NCBI GenBank assembly: GCA_021772055.1 | Contig: JAETNR010000044.1 | Coordinates: 1-38,332, forward strand | Length of the DNA: 38,332 bases | Source: Blautia sp. | GTDB lineage: Bacteria; Bacillota; Clostridia; Lachnospirales; Lachnospiraceae | Direction: 5' to 3' | Part shown: one piece after another, positions 16,649 to 26,002 of the stretch | Layout: every line of letters begins with the position of its first letter | How positions within the stretch are numbered: the first letter of the stretch is position 1 | Program-made: the position numbers and the translations under genes | Notes under the pieces: generated by a model | Databases searched by the model: none | Told to the model about the DNA's origin: nothing | Seen by the model: only the letters and a program-made list of their open reading frames with translations

Positions 16649-17902
16649 ATGAATCAATATTTTATTAGTGAAAAAGACCGTGTGATCCTTCGTGAGCTTG
16701 CGAAAAAGCAATACGAATACTCTCAGCAGGAAAAAAACAAAAAAAGGATACAGGAGTGGTATGCCCACAACTCCCTGAAAGGGGAACGCCCCATGATTCA
16801 TTTGGAAATGTGGACATTTGCCCAGGAGATCATTCCTCAAAGACTGCAGTGTGAAGGTGAATTTGCCAGAGAGGTTGAGACAACCCTTTATACTCATTTT
16901 TTGAACCAGGAACTTTTTGATGATGACCGTGTGACACTGGACTATTATCCTCTTCCCTATGATACGTATTTTACATTGTTTAATATTGAAATACATAAGC
17001 ATGAAGCTGCAGGCTCCCTTGGCCATGAGTTTATTTCTGTAGTGGAAGATCTGGAAGAAGATTATGACAAACTGAAACAAACTGTTTTCGGCGCAGATAT
17101 GGAATCCACCATAGCAAAGAAAAAGGTCCTGGAGGAGACTTTCGGAGATATTTTGCCCGTGAAAATAAAAATGGATTGTCTTTACAGCGTACCTACCCAG
17201 ATGGTTGTGCATTTTATGAAAATGGAAAATATGATGTACAACATTTATGACTATCCGGACCTTTTTAAGGAGATGATGAACCGTATTGCAGATGATACTC
17301 TGGCATATTATCGTTTCCTGGAGAAAAAGCGTCTCATTCTGCCAACGGTAGGAGGGGAATTCCTGGGACAGGGAAGCTGGTGCTACAATCATGAGCTTCC
17401 GGATTGGGAAGAAGCGGCAAAACGCCCACTGGTAACAAAGGATGTGTGGGGATTTATGGACTCCCAGGAAACAGTAGGACTTTCTCCGGAGATGTTTGAG
17501 GAATTTATTTTCCCCTGTTATCAGAAGATCGCCGGCCAGTTCGGCCTATTGTCCTACGGCTGCTGTGAGCCGGTAAATCCGGTTTGGGATAAATGTATCT
17601 CAAAACTGGAAAATCTTCGCAAGGTTTCTATTTCCCCGTGGTGTGACGAGGAATTCATGGGAGAACGGCTCCGGGGCGGAAAGGTGATCTTCCACAGGAA
17701 ACCGTCACCTAACTACCTGGGTGTGGGAACCACACTGGACGAGGACGCAGTAAGGAACAGCATCCGAAAGACCCTTCACGCTGCCAAAGGCTGCAAACTG
17801 GAGATTACCCAGAGAGATGTTTATACGATTAACCATGATATCTCCAAAGCGAAAAAATATGTGGATATCATAAAAGAAGAAATTACAGATCACTGGTTAT
17901 AA
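16649..17902 (+). CDS. Uroporphyrinogen-decarboxylase-fold (URO-D) family protein
   Basis: 417 residues from the ATG at 16649 (GAGGAG upstream; the upstream Met has none). The C-terminal half resembles the URO-D/MtaA TIM barrel: a central GLSPEMFEEFIFPCYQKIAG, then YGCCEPV and a late LRKVSISPWCDEEFMGERL strand-helix. This subfamily of gut Clostridia is not a haem-pathway HemE. URO-D folds also serve as cobalamin or thiol methyltransferases (MtaA, CmuA), and conserved Cys/His residues (YGCCEP) would fit a zinc site. No corrinoid protein is encoded nearby. It is divergent from an AraC regulator that probably controls it. The substrate is unknown. Confidence 0.8.
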   Translation: MNQYFISEKDRVILRELAKKQYEYSQQEKNKKRIQEWYAHNSLKGERPMIHLEMWTFAQEIIPQRLQCEGEFAREVETTLYTHFLNQELFDDDRVTLDYYPLPYDTYFTLFNIEIHKHEAAGSLGHEFISVVEDLEEDYDKLKQTVFGADMESTIAKKKVLEETFGDILPVKIKMDCLYSVPTQMVVHFMKMENMMYNIYDYPDLFKEMMNRIADDTLAYYRFLEKKRLILPTVGGEFLGQGSWCYNHELPDWEEAAKRPLVTKDVWGFMDSQETVGLSPEMFEEFIFPCYQKIAGQFGLLSYGCCEPVNPVWDKCISKLENLRKVSISPWCDEEFMGERLRGGKVIFHRKPSPNYLGVGTTLDEDAVRNSIRKTLHAAKGCKLEITQRDVYTINHDISKAKKYVDIIKEEITDHWL

Positions 17903-17919
17903 TATCATAACCAAAGAAA

Positions 17920-17962
17920 AAGGGGATTGATAAGCAGGAAATGCATATCAGTCCCCTTTCTG
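17920..17962 (+). terminator. Terminator hairpin after the URO-D-like gene
   Basis: AAGGGGATTGAT (17920-17931) pairs at 11 of 12 positions with ATCAGTCCCCTT (17947-17958), followed by a short T-rich stretch. Confidence 0.55.
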
Positions 17963-17991
17963 AGATATTATATTAATATTTCAAATACTAT

Positions 17992-18020
17992 TTGTAAAAT
18001 GCAGGAAAATAGCTTATACT
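17992..18020 (+). promoter_or_regulatory. Promoter of the Wadjet operon
   Basis: TTGTAA (17992-17997), a 17-bp spacer and TATACT (18015-18020), 37 bp before the JetA start. No operator-like palindrome was seen, suggesting constitutive expression. Confidence 0.7.
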
Positions 18021-18056
18021 GAGACGATAGATTAGTTTCGTATAAAGGAGAACTCC

Positions 18057-19436
18057 ATGTTTCACGTCATACCGGAGAATTTTTTTGTTCCGTTGTCTTC
18101 CCCGAATAAAATCGTATATTGGGAATGTATCTGCAGGCTGTTTTCTACCATGGAGCATCAGCTTTCTTTTGGTGTGGAAAGGGACGTGCTGGTGGATGAA
18201 CTGGAATATTATTTTGACCAGACGCATGCCGCAGATCCGGTGGAAGAAGACTTTCAGGCTTTGGACAGCAGAGGGAAAGCCAACAGAATCTTGCGGAAGC
18301 TGGAAGCTTACGGTTGGATCGAAGTGGAAACAGACAAAAGTTATGTGCAGAGGGTGAATTTTAAGGAATATGCGGTCCGCCTTATGAAGACCCTGCTGGA
18401 AATTGCAGAAGGAAGGCAGATTGAATACCAGGGTTATATTTATACGATTTACAGCCTTCTCCGAAGCAGTACGGATCATCCGGGAATCGTGCTTCTGCAG
18501 ATTCTGGAAAATACTGACCTTTTGATTACAGGATTAAAAAACCTGAATTCCAATATTAAGCATTATATTGATGAGCTGACCAGGCACAGCACGGTTGCGG
18601 AGATTATGGACGCATTGTTCAACGATTATATTACCAACATTGTGGACAAAGCATACCATCGACTTTTGACATCGGATAATGTATCGAAATTCCGGCCTGA
18701 AATTATCGAACGCCTGGAAAGCAAAAGCCACAGCCAATCTTATCTGAAACAAGCCGCAGAGGAAATTGCCGGAATCCGGGAAATTTCCCAGGAGGAAGCC
18801 AGGGAACTGGTGTACCGGTATCTTCATGAAATCATAGAAGCCTTCCGGAACATGGATGATATTCTTATGGAAATCAACCAGAAGAATACCCAGTACCAGC
18901 GTGCTGCCATTAACCGTGCCAAATTTTTGCTCTCCGGCAATGACGACGTGCGGGGACAGCTTAAGGAAATCCTTCTTGGCATCAACGAAGCTATGAATGA
19001 AGAACATCTGGAGCTGGGAGGAATTTACCGTATTGAATTTCTGGAAGGACTGATCCGTATGTATCACTCCAGTGTAATGGACAGTAATTCTTTGTATTCC
19101 CCAACAGAAGGCCGCAGGGAATTTGTTCCCCGGGAGCTTGAAGAGGCAGAGCCTGATACAGAGCTTCGCAGAGAAAAGATGAGGAAGCTTGCAGAAAAAA
19201 TGCAGAGAATCCTAAGCCCGGAGAAAATCGGGAAATATGTAGAAGAAAATCTGGGAGACAGGATGGAAATGCGGGCATCAGAACTTCCTCTTGCCCAGGC
19301 GGAGGATTTCATTAAGATCATTTATATCCGTTTATACGGACAGCGGAAAAATATGACATATCAGGTGGAAAGCCTGGAAAAGACAGAGGCAGGCGGATAC
19401 CGGTTTAAAGATTTTATGATTCGGAGGAAAAAGTAA
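18057..19436 (+). CDS. jetA: Wadjet anti-plasmid system protein JetA
   Basis: 459 residues, almost entirely helical, resembling the DUF5716/JetA family. It is the kleisin-like subunit that bridges the heads of the JetC SMC-type ATPase dimer. The N-terminal winged-helix region (VFHVIPENFFVPLSSPNKI on) and C-terminal winged-helix-like part (EDFIKIIYIRLYGQRKN) fit a kleisin layout, separated by long helices. AAGGAG lies before the ATG, 37 bp after a sigma-A promoter. The stop overlaps the JetB start as TAATG, so this is the first gene of a four-gene coupled operon. Confidence 0.88.
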   Translation: MFHVIPENFFVPLSSPNKIVYWECICRLFSTMEHQLSFGVERDVLVDELEYYFDQTHAADPVEEDFQALDSRGKANRILRKLEAYGWIEVETDKSYVQRVNFKEYAVRLMKTLLEIAEGRQIEYQGYIYTIYSLLRSSTDHPGIVLLQILENTDLLITGLKNLNSNIKHYIDELTRHSTVAEIMDALFNDYITNIVDKAYHRLLTSDNVSKFRPEIIERLESKSHSQSYLKQAAEEIAGIREISQEEARELVYRYLHEIIEAFRNMDDILMEINQKNTQYQRAAINRAKFLLSGNDDVRGQLKEILLGINEAMNEEHLELGGIYRIEFLEGLIRMYHSSVMDSNSLYSPTEGRREFVPRELEEAEPDTELRREKMRKLAEKMQRILSPEKIGKYVEENLGDRMEMRASELPLAQAEDFIKIIYIRLYGQRKNMTYQVESLEKTEAGGYRFKDFMIRRKK

Positions 19437-20050
19437 TGGAATTGCTGGATGGTATGATCCAAAAAGAAAAAGACGAATTCAGACGCATCTGCAACCGCTT
19501 GATCAGTACCTGTTTTTTATGCAAGGGAAATGTTACAAATCGTTCTGACTACTATTTTGTGCTGAAACACAGGGAAATATTCCGCAAATACCTGGATATA
19601 TTGGGGTACCGCTTGGAAATCAATGAGGAATACGGCGTGATTCAGCTTACCAGTCCTTACAATTACAATCATTTGAATCTGAAGCTGTTTGAATCCATTA
19701 TCCTTTTGATCCTGCGGATTCTTTATGATGAGAAAAAACGGGAGCTTTCGGCCAGTGATGAGGTAATCGTGAATCTGGGAGATATTCAGGATAAGTTTTT
19801 AAGCCTGCAGATTCGGGATAAAATGATTGACAAAACAACCATGCGCAATGCCTTAAGCATGTTCCGGAGATTCCAGATCATAGAAATACTGGATCGGGAT
19901 CTTGGAAATGAAGAATCCAGGATTTTGATTTATGATGCCATCTTGCTGGCTGTCCGTGTAGAGGACATTAAGCAGGCACACGAAAAACTGGAAGCGTATA
20001 GAAAGGGAAAAGCTGATAATGAAGAAACTGACGAGAATGAAGCTGATTAA
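19436..20050 (+). CDS. jetB: Wadjet anti-plasmid system protein JetB
   Basis: 204 residues. In Wadjet, JetB is the small KITE-type winged-helix subunit (MukE-like) that binds the JetA kleisin. Two winged-helix-like segments are visible: residues about 10-80 (EFRRICNRLISTCFL, YRLEINEEYGVIQL) and about 100-180 (VIVNLGDIQDKFLSLQIRDK, then MFRRFQIIEI). The highly acidic tail (KADNEETDENEAD) is encoded in the overlap with jetC. Identity rests on size, position and coupling; it resembles the DUF6063/DUF4194-type families. Confidence 0.85.
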   Translation: MELLDGMIQKEKDEFRRICNRLISTCFLCKGNVTNRSDYYFVLKHREIFRKYLDILGYRLEINEEYGVIQLTSPYNYNHLNLKLFESIILLILRILYDEKKRELSASDEVIVNLGDIQDKFLSLQIRDKMIDKTTMRNALSMFRRFQIIEILDRDLGNEESRILIYDAILLAVRVEDIKQAHEKLEAYRKGKADNEETDENEAD

Positions 20051-23000
20051 CTGGCACCGTTTTACAAACTGTACGATTGACTTCGGCAGTTCGACCTTGA
20101 TTTCCGGAGAAAATGGCGCGGGAAAATCCACACTTTTGGATGCGATTCAGTTTGTGGTAAGCTGTTCTGCCAATTCCTTTAATAAAGCAGCTCACGAAAA
20201 CGGCAAAAGAAAGCTGACCGGATACATCCGGTGCAAAACAGGAAAAGAAAACCATCCCTATGAGCGTACCGGGGAGCTGAGCGCTCATATTGCCCTGGAG
20301 TTTTATGAAGAAAGCAAAAAACGGTATTTTATTATCGGGGCAGTGGTAGATTCTGCATCTGAGGGGCAGGAAACCACAGTCCGGTATCTGATAGATCATC
20401 AGCAGCTGAAAGACGACATGTTTTTAAACGGACGCCATGTTCGGTCTATTTCCCAGTTCCGGGCTGCAAATAAAGAAATTAAGCAGTGGTGCAAAACCCA
20501 GGCAGAAGCCAGAAAAATGGTACTGGCCAGACTGGGAAGAATCGAGGATAAATTTTTCAGACTGATTCCCAAGGCGTTGGCTTTTAAACCTATTGATGAT
20601 ATTAAGGATTTTGTATATTCTTACGTTTTGGATGCAAAAGAGGTAAACATTGATGTTCTGCAGGAAAACGTGCGTACCTACCAGGATCTGGAGAGGACTC
20701 TGGAATCGGTAAAACGGCGGATGAGTAAGCTTGCGGTGATCGAGAAGGAGCATGAAGAGGCTGTGGAATGTGAGCGGAAAGACCGCATGTATGAATATTT
20801 TCTGCAGCAGGCAGAGCTAGATATTACCAAAGAGGCTTTGGCGAAAACAGAAATCCTTATGCAGGAAGAGGAATACCGGCTCCGGGCAACGGATCAGGAA
20901 CTTGAGAAGCTTGGCCGGGAGTGTGATCAGAAGCAGGAAATAGAAACCAGCCTTCGGGTAGAACTGAAACAGAATAAAGATTTTCTTGCTCTGGAAGAGC
21001 AGAAAAAAGAACTGGAACGGCTGCAGGGGGAGGAAGCACGATTTCTGGAAGAAAAGAAGGAATTGATGAAAAGCGTCAGAAAGGCATTAGATGGGGCGCT
21101 TAAGCTCCTGGAAGTATCTGACGTGGATACCTGTATTCAGGAATACTATACTTTACTGAAAAATATAGAAAATTTAAAAGATATCGCCGGAATGAAAGCG
21201 CTCACAGAGAAAGTCATCCGGTATAAAAATACAATGTATGGCAAAATCCAGCGCAGGATGGCAGAGATTCAGGTAGACCTTAACAGCCGCAGACAGGAGC
21301 GGGAAGAGCTGTCAGCGAAAATTACAAAGCTGGAAAAGAAGAAGCTCACATATCCGGAAGGGGTGGAGCGGGTGATCACTGCCATAAGAGAAGAATTTGC
21401 CCGTATCGGCCGCAAGTCGGAGCCTCATGTTCTTTGCGAACTGCTGGAAATTAAGAATGAGCAGTGGAGAAATGCAGTAGAGGGCTATTTAAACACCCAG
21501 CGCTTTTATATTCTGGCAGAGCCGGAAAGCTTTGACATTGCTCTTGGCATTTACGACCGTCTGCGGAAAGAAAAGAAAGCTTACGGTGTAGGGCTTATTA
21601 ACACCCAGAATATGGAGAAATATGACAAAGAAGAGGCAGGAACCTTAGCCAGTGTGGTTGCTTCCCAAAATAAGTATGCCCAGAGATATATCCGCATGGT
21701 TCTTGGAAAAGTTCAGATGTGTGACAGATACGAGGATCTGAAAAAGTATCCCATTTCTATTACCAGAGAATGTATGCGTTACCAGAACCGGGTAGCCAGC
21801 GCCATAAAACCGGAAATCTTCAGCGTGCCCTTTATCGGAAGCCATGCCTTCAAGGTGCAGCTTGAACAGGCAAAGAAGCAGAAGGCAGCCTTGGATGTGC
21901 AGGTAAAGGCTCTTGAAGAGCGGATTAAGTCCATGGAATCTGTTTTCGCTCCGCTGTCGGCTGATGCGGATGTGGACATTAAATATCGCCTGGATACGCT
22001 TTCCGGGCTTGCGATGGTGCGGATCGAGATGAAAAAATGCGAAGATAATATCCGGACTCTGAAGAGGAATTCTTCCTTGATTCAAAAACAGATTCAATTG
22101 GAAACTCTGGAAAAGCTGGTAAAGGAGATTCAGGGAAAGATCAGCCTGAAAAATCAGCAGATCGGCACTATCCGGCAGAGAATCCAGGAGAAAAAGACAA
22201 GGATGGAAGTTCTTTTGACAGAGCAGGCAGGCATAGAGCATATAGTGGCACAGCTTGCAGCCGCGGCAGGGGACGTACTGCCCCTTTGGCTGAAAGAATA
22301 CGAAAACCAGACCGGGCAGAAAACCTATGAGCAGTTCCGGGATAATTATGACCGCAGGCGGAAGGCAAATGAAACCATGCGGAAAAATGCCCAGGAGCGT
22401 ATGATCGACAGTATGATTGCTTATAAAACGGAGCATGACTTTGGAGCTGCGGCCAGTATGGCGGGATATCCGGAGTTTGCCATGGTATATGAACGTCTGC
22501 GGACCTCAGAGCTTTTGGAATATGAGGAAAAGGTTCAATCTGCCCGTATGGCTGCAGAGGATGAATTCCGGGAGCAATTTCTTGCAAAGCTGCAGGAAAA
22601 TATGAAACAGGCTCAGGGAGAATTCCGGGAGCTGAACAAGGCTTTAAAGGATATTGCCTTCAGCAATGAAAGATATGAATTTTTGTTTATGCCAAGCCGT
22701 AAATACCGCAGCTATTATGAGATGATCATGGATGATTTTAATATTGTACAGGGAGAGTCCATTTTCAGCGGCGTGTTTCATGAAACCCATAAAGAAGTTA
22801 TTGATGAGCTGTTTGAGCGCCTGACACTGAATAATGAAAGCAGCACCAAAACTTTGGCGGAGTTTACGGATTACAGGACTTATATGGATTATGACATTAA
22901 GATCCTCCATACAGACGGAAGCTTTTCTTACTATTCAAAGGTGTGCGAGGAAAAGAGCGGAGGAGAGACCCAGACGCCGTTTTATGTGACTGTGGCTGCG

Positions 23001-23255
23001 TCTTTTGTGCAGCTTTATGGCAATAATATCGGCGGTGAAGCTGCAGGGCTGGTGATGTTCGATGAGGCATTTAATAATATGGATGATGAAAGGATCGGAG
23101 GCGTGCTGGAGTTTTTGAAACGGCTGCCACTGCAGCTTGTCATTGCGGCGCCGCCGGATAAAATTCAGTATATCGGTCCGTCTATGGAGGAAACTCTTCT
23201 GGTGATGACAGATGAGAAAGTAAGTTTTGTGGAGGAATATCACAATGCAGTATGA
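20019..23255 (+). CDS. jetC: Wadjet anti-plasmid system ATPase JetC (SMC/MukB-like)
   Basis: 1078 residues, an SMC-like loop-extruding ATPase. Walker A GENGAGKS lies at residues 30-37 in the N-terminal head half. Two long coiled-coil stretches (about 230-470 and 620-740, rich in E/K/Q heptads) flank a globular hinge-like region (about 480-600; VLCELLEIKNEQWRNAVEGY...). The C-terminal head half has the ABC signature KSGGETQTPFYV near 978 and Walker B GLVMFDEAFNNMDDER near 1010-1025. JetC with JetA and JetB extrudes plasmid DNA until JetD can cut it. The start overlaps jetB by 32 bp; a Met six codons in is an alternative. Confidence 0.95.
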   Translation: MKKLTRMKLINWHRFTNCTIDFGSSTLISGENGAGKSTLLDAIQFVVSCSANSFNKAAHENGKRKLTGYIRCKTGKENHPYERTGELSAHIALEFYEESKKRYFIIGAVVDSASEGQETTVRYLIDHQQLKDDMFLNGRHVRSISQFRAANKEIKQWCKTQAEARKMVLARLGRIEDKFFRLIPKALAFKPIDDIKDFVYSYVLDAKEVNIDVLQENVRTYQDLERTLESVKRRMSKLAVIEKEHEEAVECERKDRMYEYFLQQAELDITKEALAKTEILMQEEEYRLRATDQELEKLGRECDQKQEIETSLRVELKQNKDFLALEEQKKELERLQGEEARFLEEKKELMKSVRKALDGALKLLEVSDVDTCIQEYYTLLKNIENLKDIAGMKALTEKVIRYKNTMYGKIQRRMAEIQVDLNSRRQEREELSAKITKLEKKKLTYPEGVERVITAIREEFARIGRKSEPHVLCELLEIKNEQWRNAVEGYLNTQRFYILAEPESFDIALGIYDRLRKEKKAYGVGLINTQNMEKYDKEEAGTLASVVASQNKYAQRYIRMVLGKVQMCDRYEDLKKYPISITRECMRYQNRVASAIKPEIFSVPFIGSHAFKVQLEQAKKQKAALDVQVKALEERIKSMESVFAPLSADADVDIKYRLDTLSGLAMVRIEMKKCEDNIRTLKRNSSLIQKQIQLETLEKLVKEIQGKISLKNQQIGTIRQRIQEKKTRMEVLLTEQAGIEHIVAQLAAAAGDVLPLWLKEYENQTGQKTYEQFRDNYDRRRKANETMRKNAQERMIDSMIAYKTEHDFGAAASMAGYPEFAMVYERLRTSELLEYEEKVQSARMAAEDEFREQFLAKLQENMKQAQGEFRELNKALKDIAFSNERYEFLFMPSRKYRSYYEMIMDDFNIVQGESIFSGVFHETHKEVIDELFERLTLNNESSTKTLAEFTDYRTYMDYDIKILHTDGSFSYYSKVCEEKSGGETQTPFYVTVAASFVQLYGNNIGGEAAGLVMFDEAFNNMDDERIGGVLEFLKRLPLQLVIAAPPDKIQYIGPSMEETLLVMTDEKVSFVEEYHNAV

Positions 23256-24471
23256 AAGGAAAATATTGCAGGCTCTTTTGGACAGTTATGAAAACAGTCT
23301 TCTTTCCAGAGGGGAGAATAAAGTGGCTGTTCACATTTCCTTCCCTTTTACAAGAAAGTCTATGCCTTCTTATTTTGATGAAAGCTCGCTGGCATTTGAG
23401 GAAATTCATGGGGCTGCAAAGCATCTGGAGGAGTTGGGCCTTGTGCGGATTCAGTGGAAAGGCGGGAAGGAAGGCCACATTATCCAGAAGGTGGTTTTAA
23501 ATGAAGAACACATTTGGGAGGTTTATCATTATGTGAAAAGGACTCCGAAACGAGAGCTTGCAATGGAGCAGATCCAGGTTCTTCAACAGCTTTCGCCGGA
23601 AGGCAGTACCCCTGTGGCAGGGGCATTTGCCGCCTGGCTTAGAGAAAGACTGGAAGAGGGAAAATCAGTTAAAGAATATGTTGACCTGGAGGATAGGGAA
23701 GAAACAAAGAGACTTATTACGGCAATCTCTTCCATTGAGAAGAATCAGGAGGAGAGTTACATCCGGGAATTTTCTGTCAAATGCTTCGGAGATACCAAGA
23801 TGCTGGAAAAACGCCTGGGGTTGATTGGAAAGATCATGCGGCGGTTTTCAGATCGATATGAGGGAATGGATAATTATGCAATCCTGGCGGAGCATGGCAT
23901 TTATCATACCCCTAATTATGTATATGTAAAAGGCTGGGGAAGGCTTTATGCAGGAAAAGATTCGGCCTGCAGCCTGGATTTAAAAAGCCTCAGGCAGGGA
24001 ATCGGTCTTTCCGGAGAGGATCTGGATACGATCCGCTGGACGGATTTATCGGAAGTAAAGAAAGTAATTACCATAGAAAATCTTACGACCTTTTTCCGCT
24101 GGGAGGAGGAAAACAGTATCCTGATCTATCTTGGGGGATACCATAACCATGTCCGCAGAAAGCTTCTTCAAAATATCCATGCAATGCTGCCGGATGCGGA
24201 ATATCTTCATTTCGGGGATATTGATGTAGGCGGCTTTGAAATTTACCGGGATCTTTTAAGAAGGACGGGGATTGTTTTTGTGCCGTATCTTATGGGGATA
24301 GAGCAGCTGAAAACTTACCGGGAGTATACAAGAGCGCTGACGGAAAATGACCGGAAACGTCTGGGGATCCTTCTGGAAAAAGAGAAAAACAGCGGGATCG
24401 CGCCTGTTCTGGAATATATGGGAAGATATGGGGTAAAACTGGAGCAGGAGTGCATCCGGATGGAAAAATAA
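23245..24471 (+). CDS. jetD: Wadjet anti-plasmid system nuclease JetD (Toprim/topo VI-like)
   Basis: 408 residues from the ATG at 23245 (GGAGG nine bases upstream), overlapping the jetC stop by 11 bp. The C-terminal Toprim domain is intact: KVITIENLTTFF carries the catalytic Glu (about 277) and YLHFGDIDVGGFEIYRDLL carries the Asp-x-Asp metal pair (about 323-326). The N-terminal part contains winged-helix segments that bind DNA. JetD is the metal-dependent nuclease, related to topoisomerase VI A, that cleaves the closed circular DNA trapped by JetABC. With all motifs present the system should be functional. Confidence 0.93.
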   Translation: MQYERKILQALLDSYENSLLSRGENKVAVHISFPFTRKSMPSYFDESSLAFEEIHGAAKHLEELGLVRIQWKGGKEGHIIQKVVLNEEHIWEVYHYVKRTPKRELAMEQIQVLQQLSPEGSTPVAGAFAAWLRERLEEGKSVKEYVDLEDREETKRLITAISSIEKNQEESYIREFSVKCFGDTKMLEKRLGLIGKIMRRFSDRYEGMDNYAILAEHGIYHTPNYVYVKGWGRLYAGKDSACSLDLKSLRQGIGLSGEDLDTIRWTDLSEVKKVITIENLTTFFRWEEENSILIYLGGYHNHVRRKLLQNIHAMLPDAEYLHFGDIDVGGFEIYRDLLRRTGIVFVPYLMGIEQLKTYREYTRALTENDRKRLGILLEKEKNSGIAPVLEYMGRYGVKLEQECIRMEK

Positions 24472-24484
24472 GTAAATTATTTCT

Positions 24485-24507
24485 GCCAGCCGGGGGAACC
24501 GGCTGGC
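24485..24507. other. Perfect 9-bp hairpin after the Wadjet operon
   Basis: GCCAGCCGG / CCGGCTGGC with a five-base loop, 14 bp after the jetD stop. No T-run follows, so if it ends transcription it does so weakly. It also lies just past the end of the convergent nuclease remnant. Confidence 0.5.
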
Positions 24508-24509
24508 GG

Positions 24510-25018
24510 TTAGACTCGTCCGCCCATAACAGCTTTCACTCCTTTCCTGACATTGGCGTAATGCGCTGCGATATGTGCCAGAACTTTATCGGACATATCG
24601 ATGATGGTACATTTGATATATTCGCTGATCTCTCCTGCAGCGCATACTTTTTCCAATCGGTTTCTTATCATAAGGTATTCTTTTTGCAGTTCCTCCTGTC
24701 CATTACAGCATCATCCAGCGCAATCTGTGAATCGTATTCAAAGAGACGAACCAGCATACTGCCGTCTGTAGTGCTCTGACATTCGATATGGTATTTTTTA
24801 CAAACGATTCCCTGAATTTCAAAATAGGTATCGGTAATTTTTTCATTTGTATTTCCATCCTGCTGATTCAGAAAATGTTCGTTCTGGAAGAAAACAATAG
24901 GTTCATTTCCATTGTAATTCTCACCGAAAATTTCATTTACAACAGGGATAATCAATTCTGTACAGTCATTCAGCAAAGTCCGAAATACATCATCATAGGG
25001 TGTATTCACATTTTTCAT
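24510..25018 (-). pseudogene. Rpn-type PD-(D/E)XK nuclease/transposase remnant
   Basis: The front reads MKNVNTPYDDVFRTLLNDCT and continues through a nuclease-like core (TDTYFEIQGIVCKKYHIECQ, with the D, E-x-Q pattern) to DDAVMD. There the frame shifts and about half of the protein is missing. In the next frame the normal C-terminus resumes: EELQKEYLMIRNRLEKV, EISEYIKCTIIDMSDK, ending GVKAVMGGRV and a stop at 24510. The internal deletion and frameshift show a dead gene of the Rpn/PDDEXK family, which is common in mobile contexts in Lachnospiraceae. An alternative upstream start is at 25054. Confidence 0.8.
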
Positions 25019-25247
25019 ATAATCTGTGTCTCCCTGGCTGATGTAGGGCAGCAACAGAATAGCAATGTAAAGCGAATGTGCTGTTAATAATATTTTAGCA
25101 GAAAAGAAGAATCCTGATTATAGATTTATAGGAATTGCCATATAAATTTAACCCAATTTTAATTCTCCGTAGCATTTGCAAACCTTTATATAGTATTTTC
25201 GCTTTTCATGGTTTATAATAGTAGAAAAATGAAGGCGGGTAAGGAAT

Positions 25248-25949
25248 ATGCGGAATAAAAAGTGGAAAAAGTTTAATAGTCTGACAGGGAAATGTTACAG
25301 TAATTTGATTGGGGCAGAAAAAGACGCTGGCTGCTGGGAGCAGGCCTTTGACCTCCTTAAGGAAATCGTTCTGGAGGAAAGGCAGAAAGACCCTGGTTTT
25401 GGGCTGGAATTAGAGCAGCTTGAAGAAGCCACAGACTATGAATACGACATAGAGGGATGGCTTGAGGACTGCCTTGATGAAATTGACATGAGAGAGGAAA
25501 AAGTGCTTCTGCTGAAAATGTGTGATAATCTGCTTGATCTTTTCAATTGGCCGGAGTATACAGGCTCGGATCTGAAGTTCCGAAAGACCACAGCCCTTTG
25601 TGAACTTGGGCGGGTGAGTGAAGCGGCAAAATACTGCAGGGAGTGGATGAAGAAGGAACCGGAAAATTTGACTGCAGCTACAGCCGGAGTATATGCCTTT
25701 ATAGAAACAGAGGAGTTTGATGCCGCAGAGGAACTGGTGGGAAGATTTATTCCTGACAGGTCAAGCTGCACGGAGGAAAACGACATTATGTTTACCGCAG
25801 CCTCAAAGCTGTATGAAACTATAGGGAAAAATGAAGAGAAACAGCAGATGGAAGACGCGCTTGAGAAATATGATCAGTATCTGGAGAAATACCTGACAGG
25901 TTCAGATGAAGATGATGAAGATTATTTTGACGAATTGCCGTTTAATTAA
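25248..25949 (+). CDS. TPR-like acidic protein of unknown function
   Basis: 233 residues, strongly acidic, almost all helical. Helix-pair repeats (CWEQAFDLLKEIVLEER, ALCELGRVSEAAKYCREWMKKEPENL, AFIETEEFDAAEELVGRFI) look like divergent TPR units, suggesting a protein-binding scaffold. No enzymatic motif is seen. The C-terminus is a run of Asp/Glu (TGSDEDDEDYFDELPF). A TATAAT-like -10 box lies near 25214 but the -35 is poor. It does not obviously belong to a neighbouring system. Confidence 0.75.
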   Translation: MRNKKWKKFNSLTGKCYSNLIGAEKDAGCWEQAFDLLKEIVLEERQKDPGFGLELEQLEEATDYEYDIEGWLEDCLDEIDMREEKVLLLKMCDNLLDLFNWPEYTGSDLKFRKTTALCELGRVSEAAKYCREWMKKEPENLTAATAGVYAFIETEEFDAAEELVGRFIPDRSSCTEENDIMFTAASKLYETIGKNEEKQQMEDALEKYDQYLEKYLTGSDEDDEDYFDELPFN

Positions 25950-26002
25950 AAGATCTGACGGTGAAAAGGCGTAGAAGTAAATAATTACCGGGAGGTGTAA
26001 AT

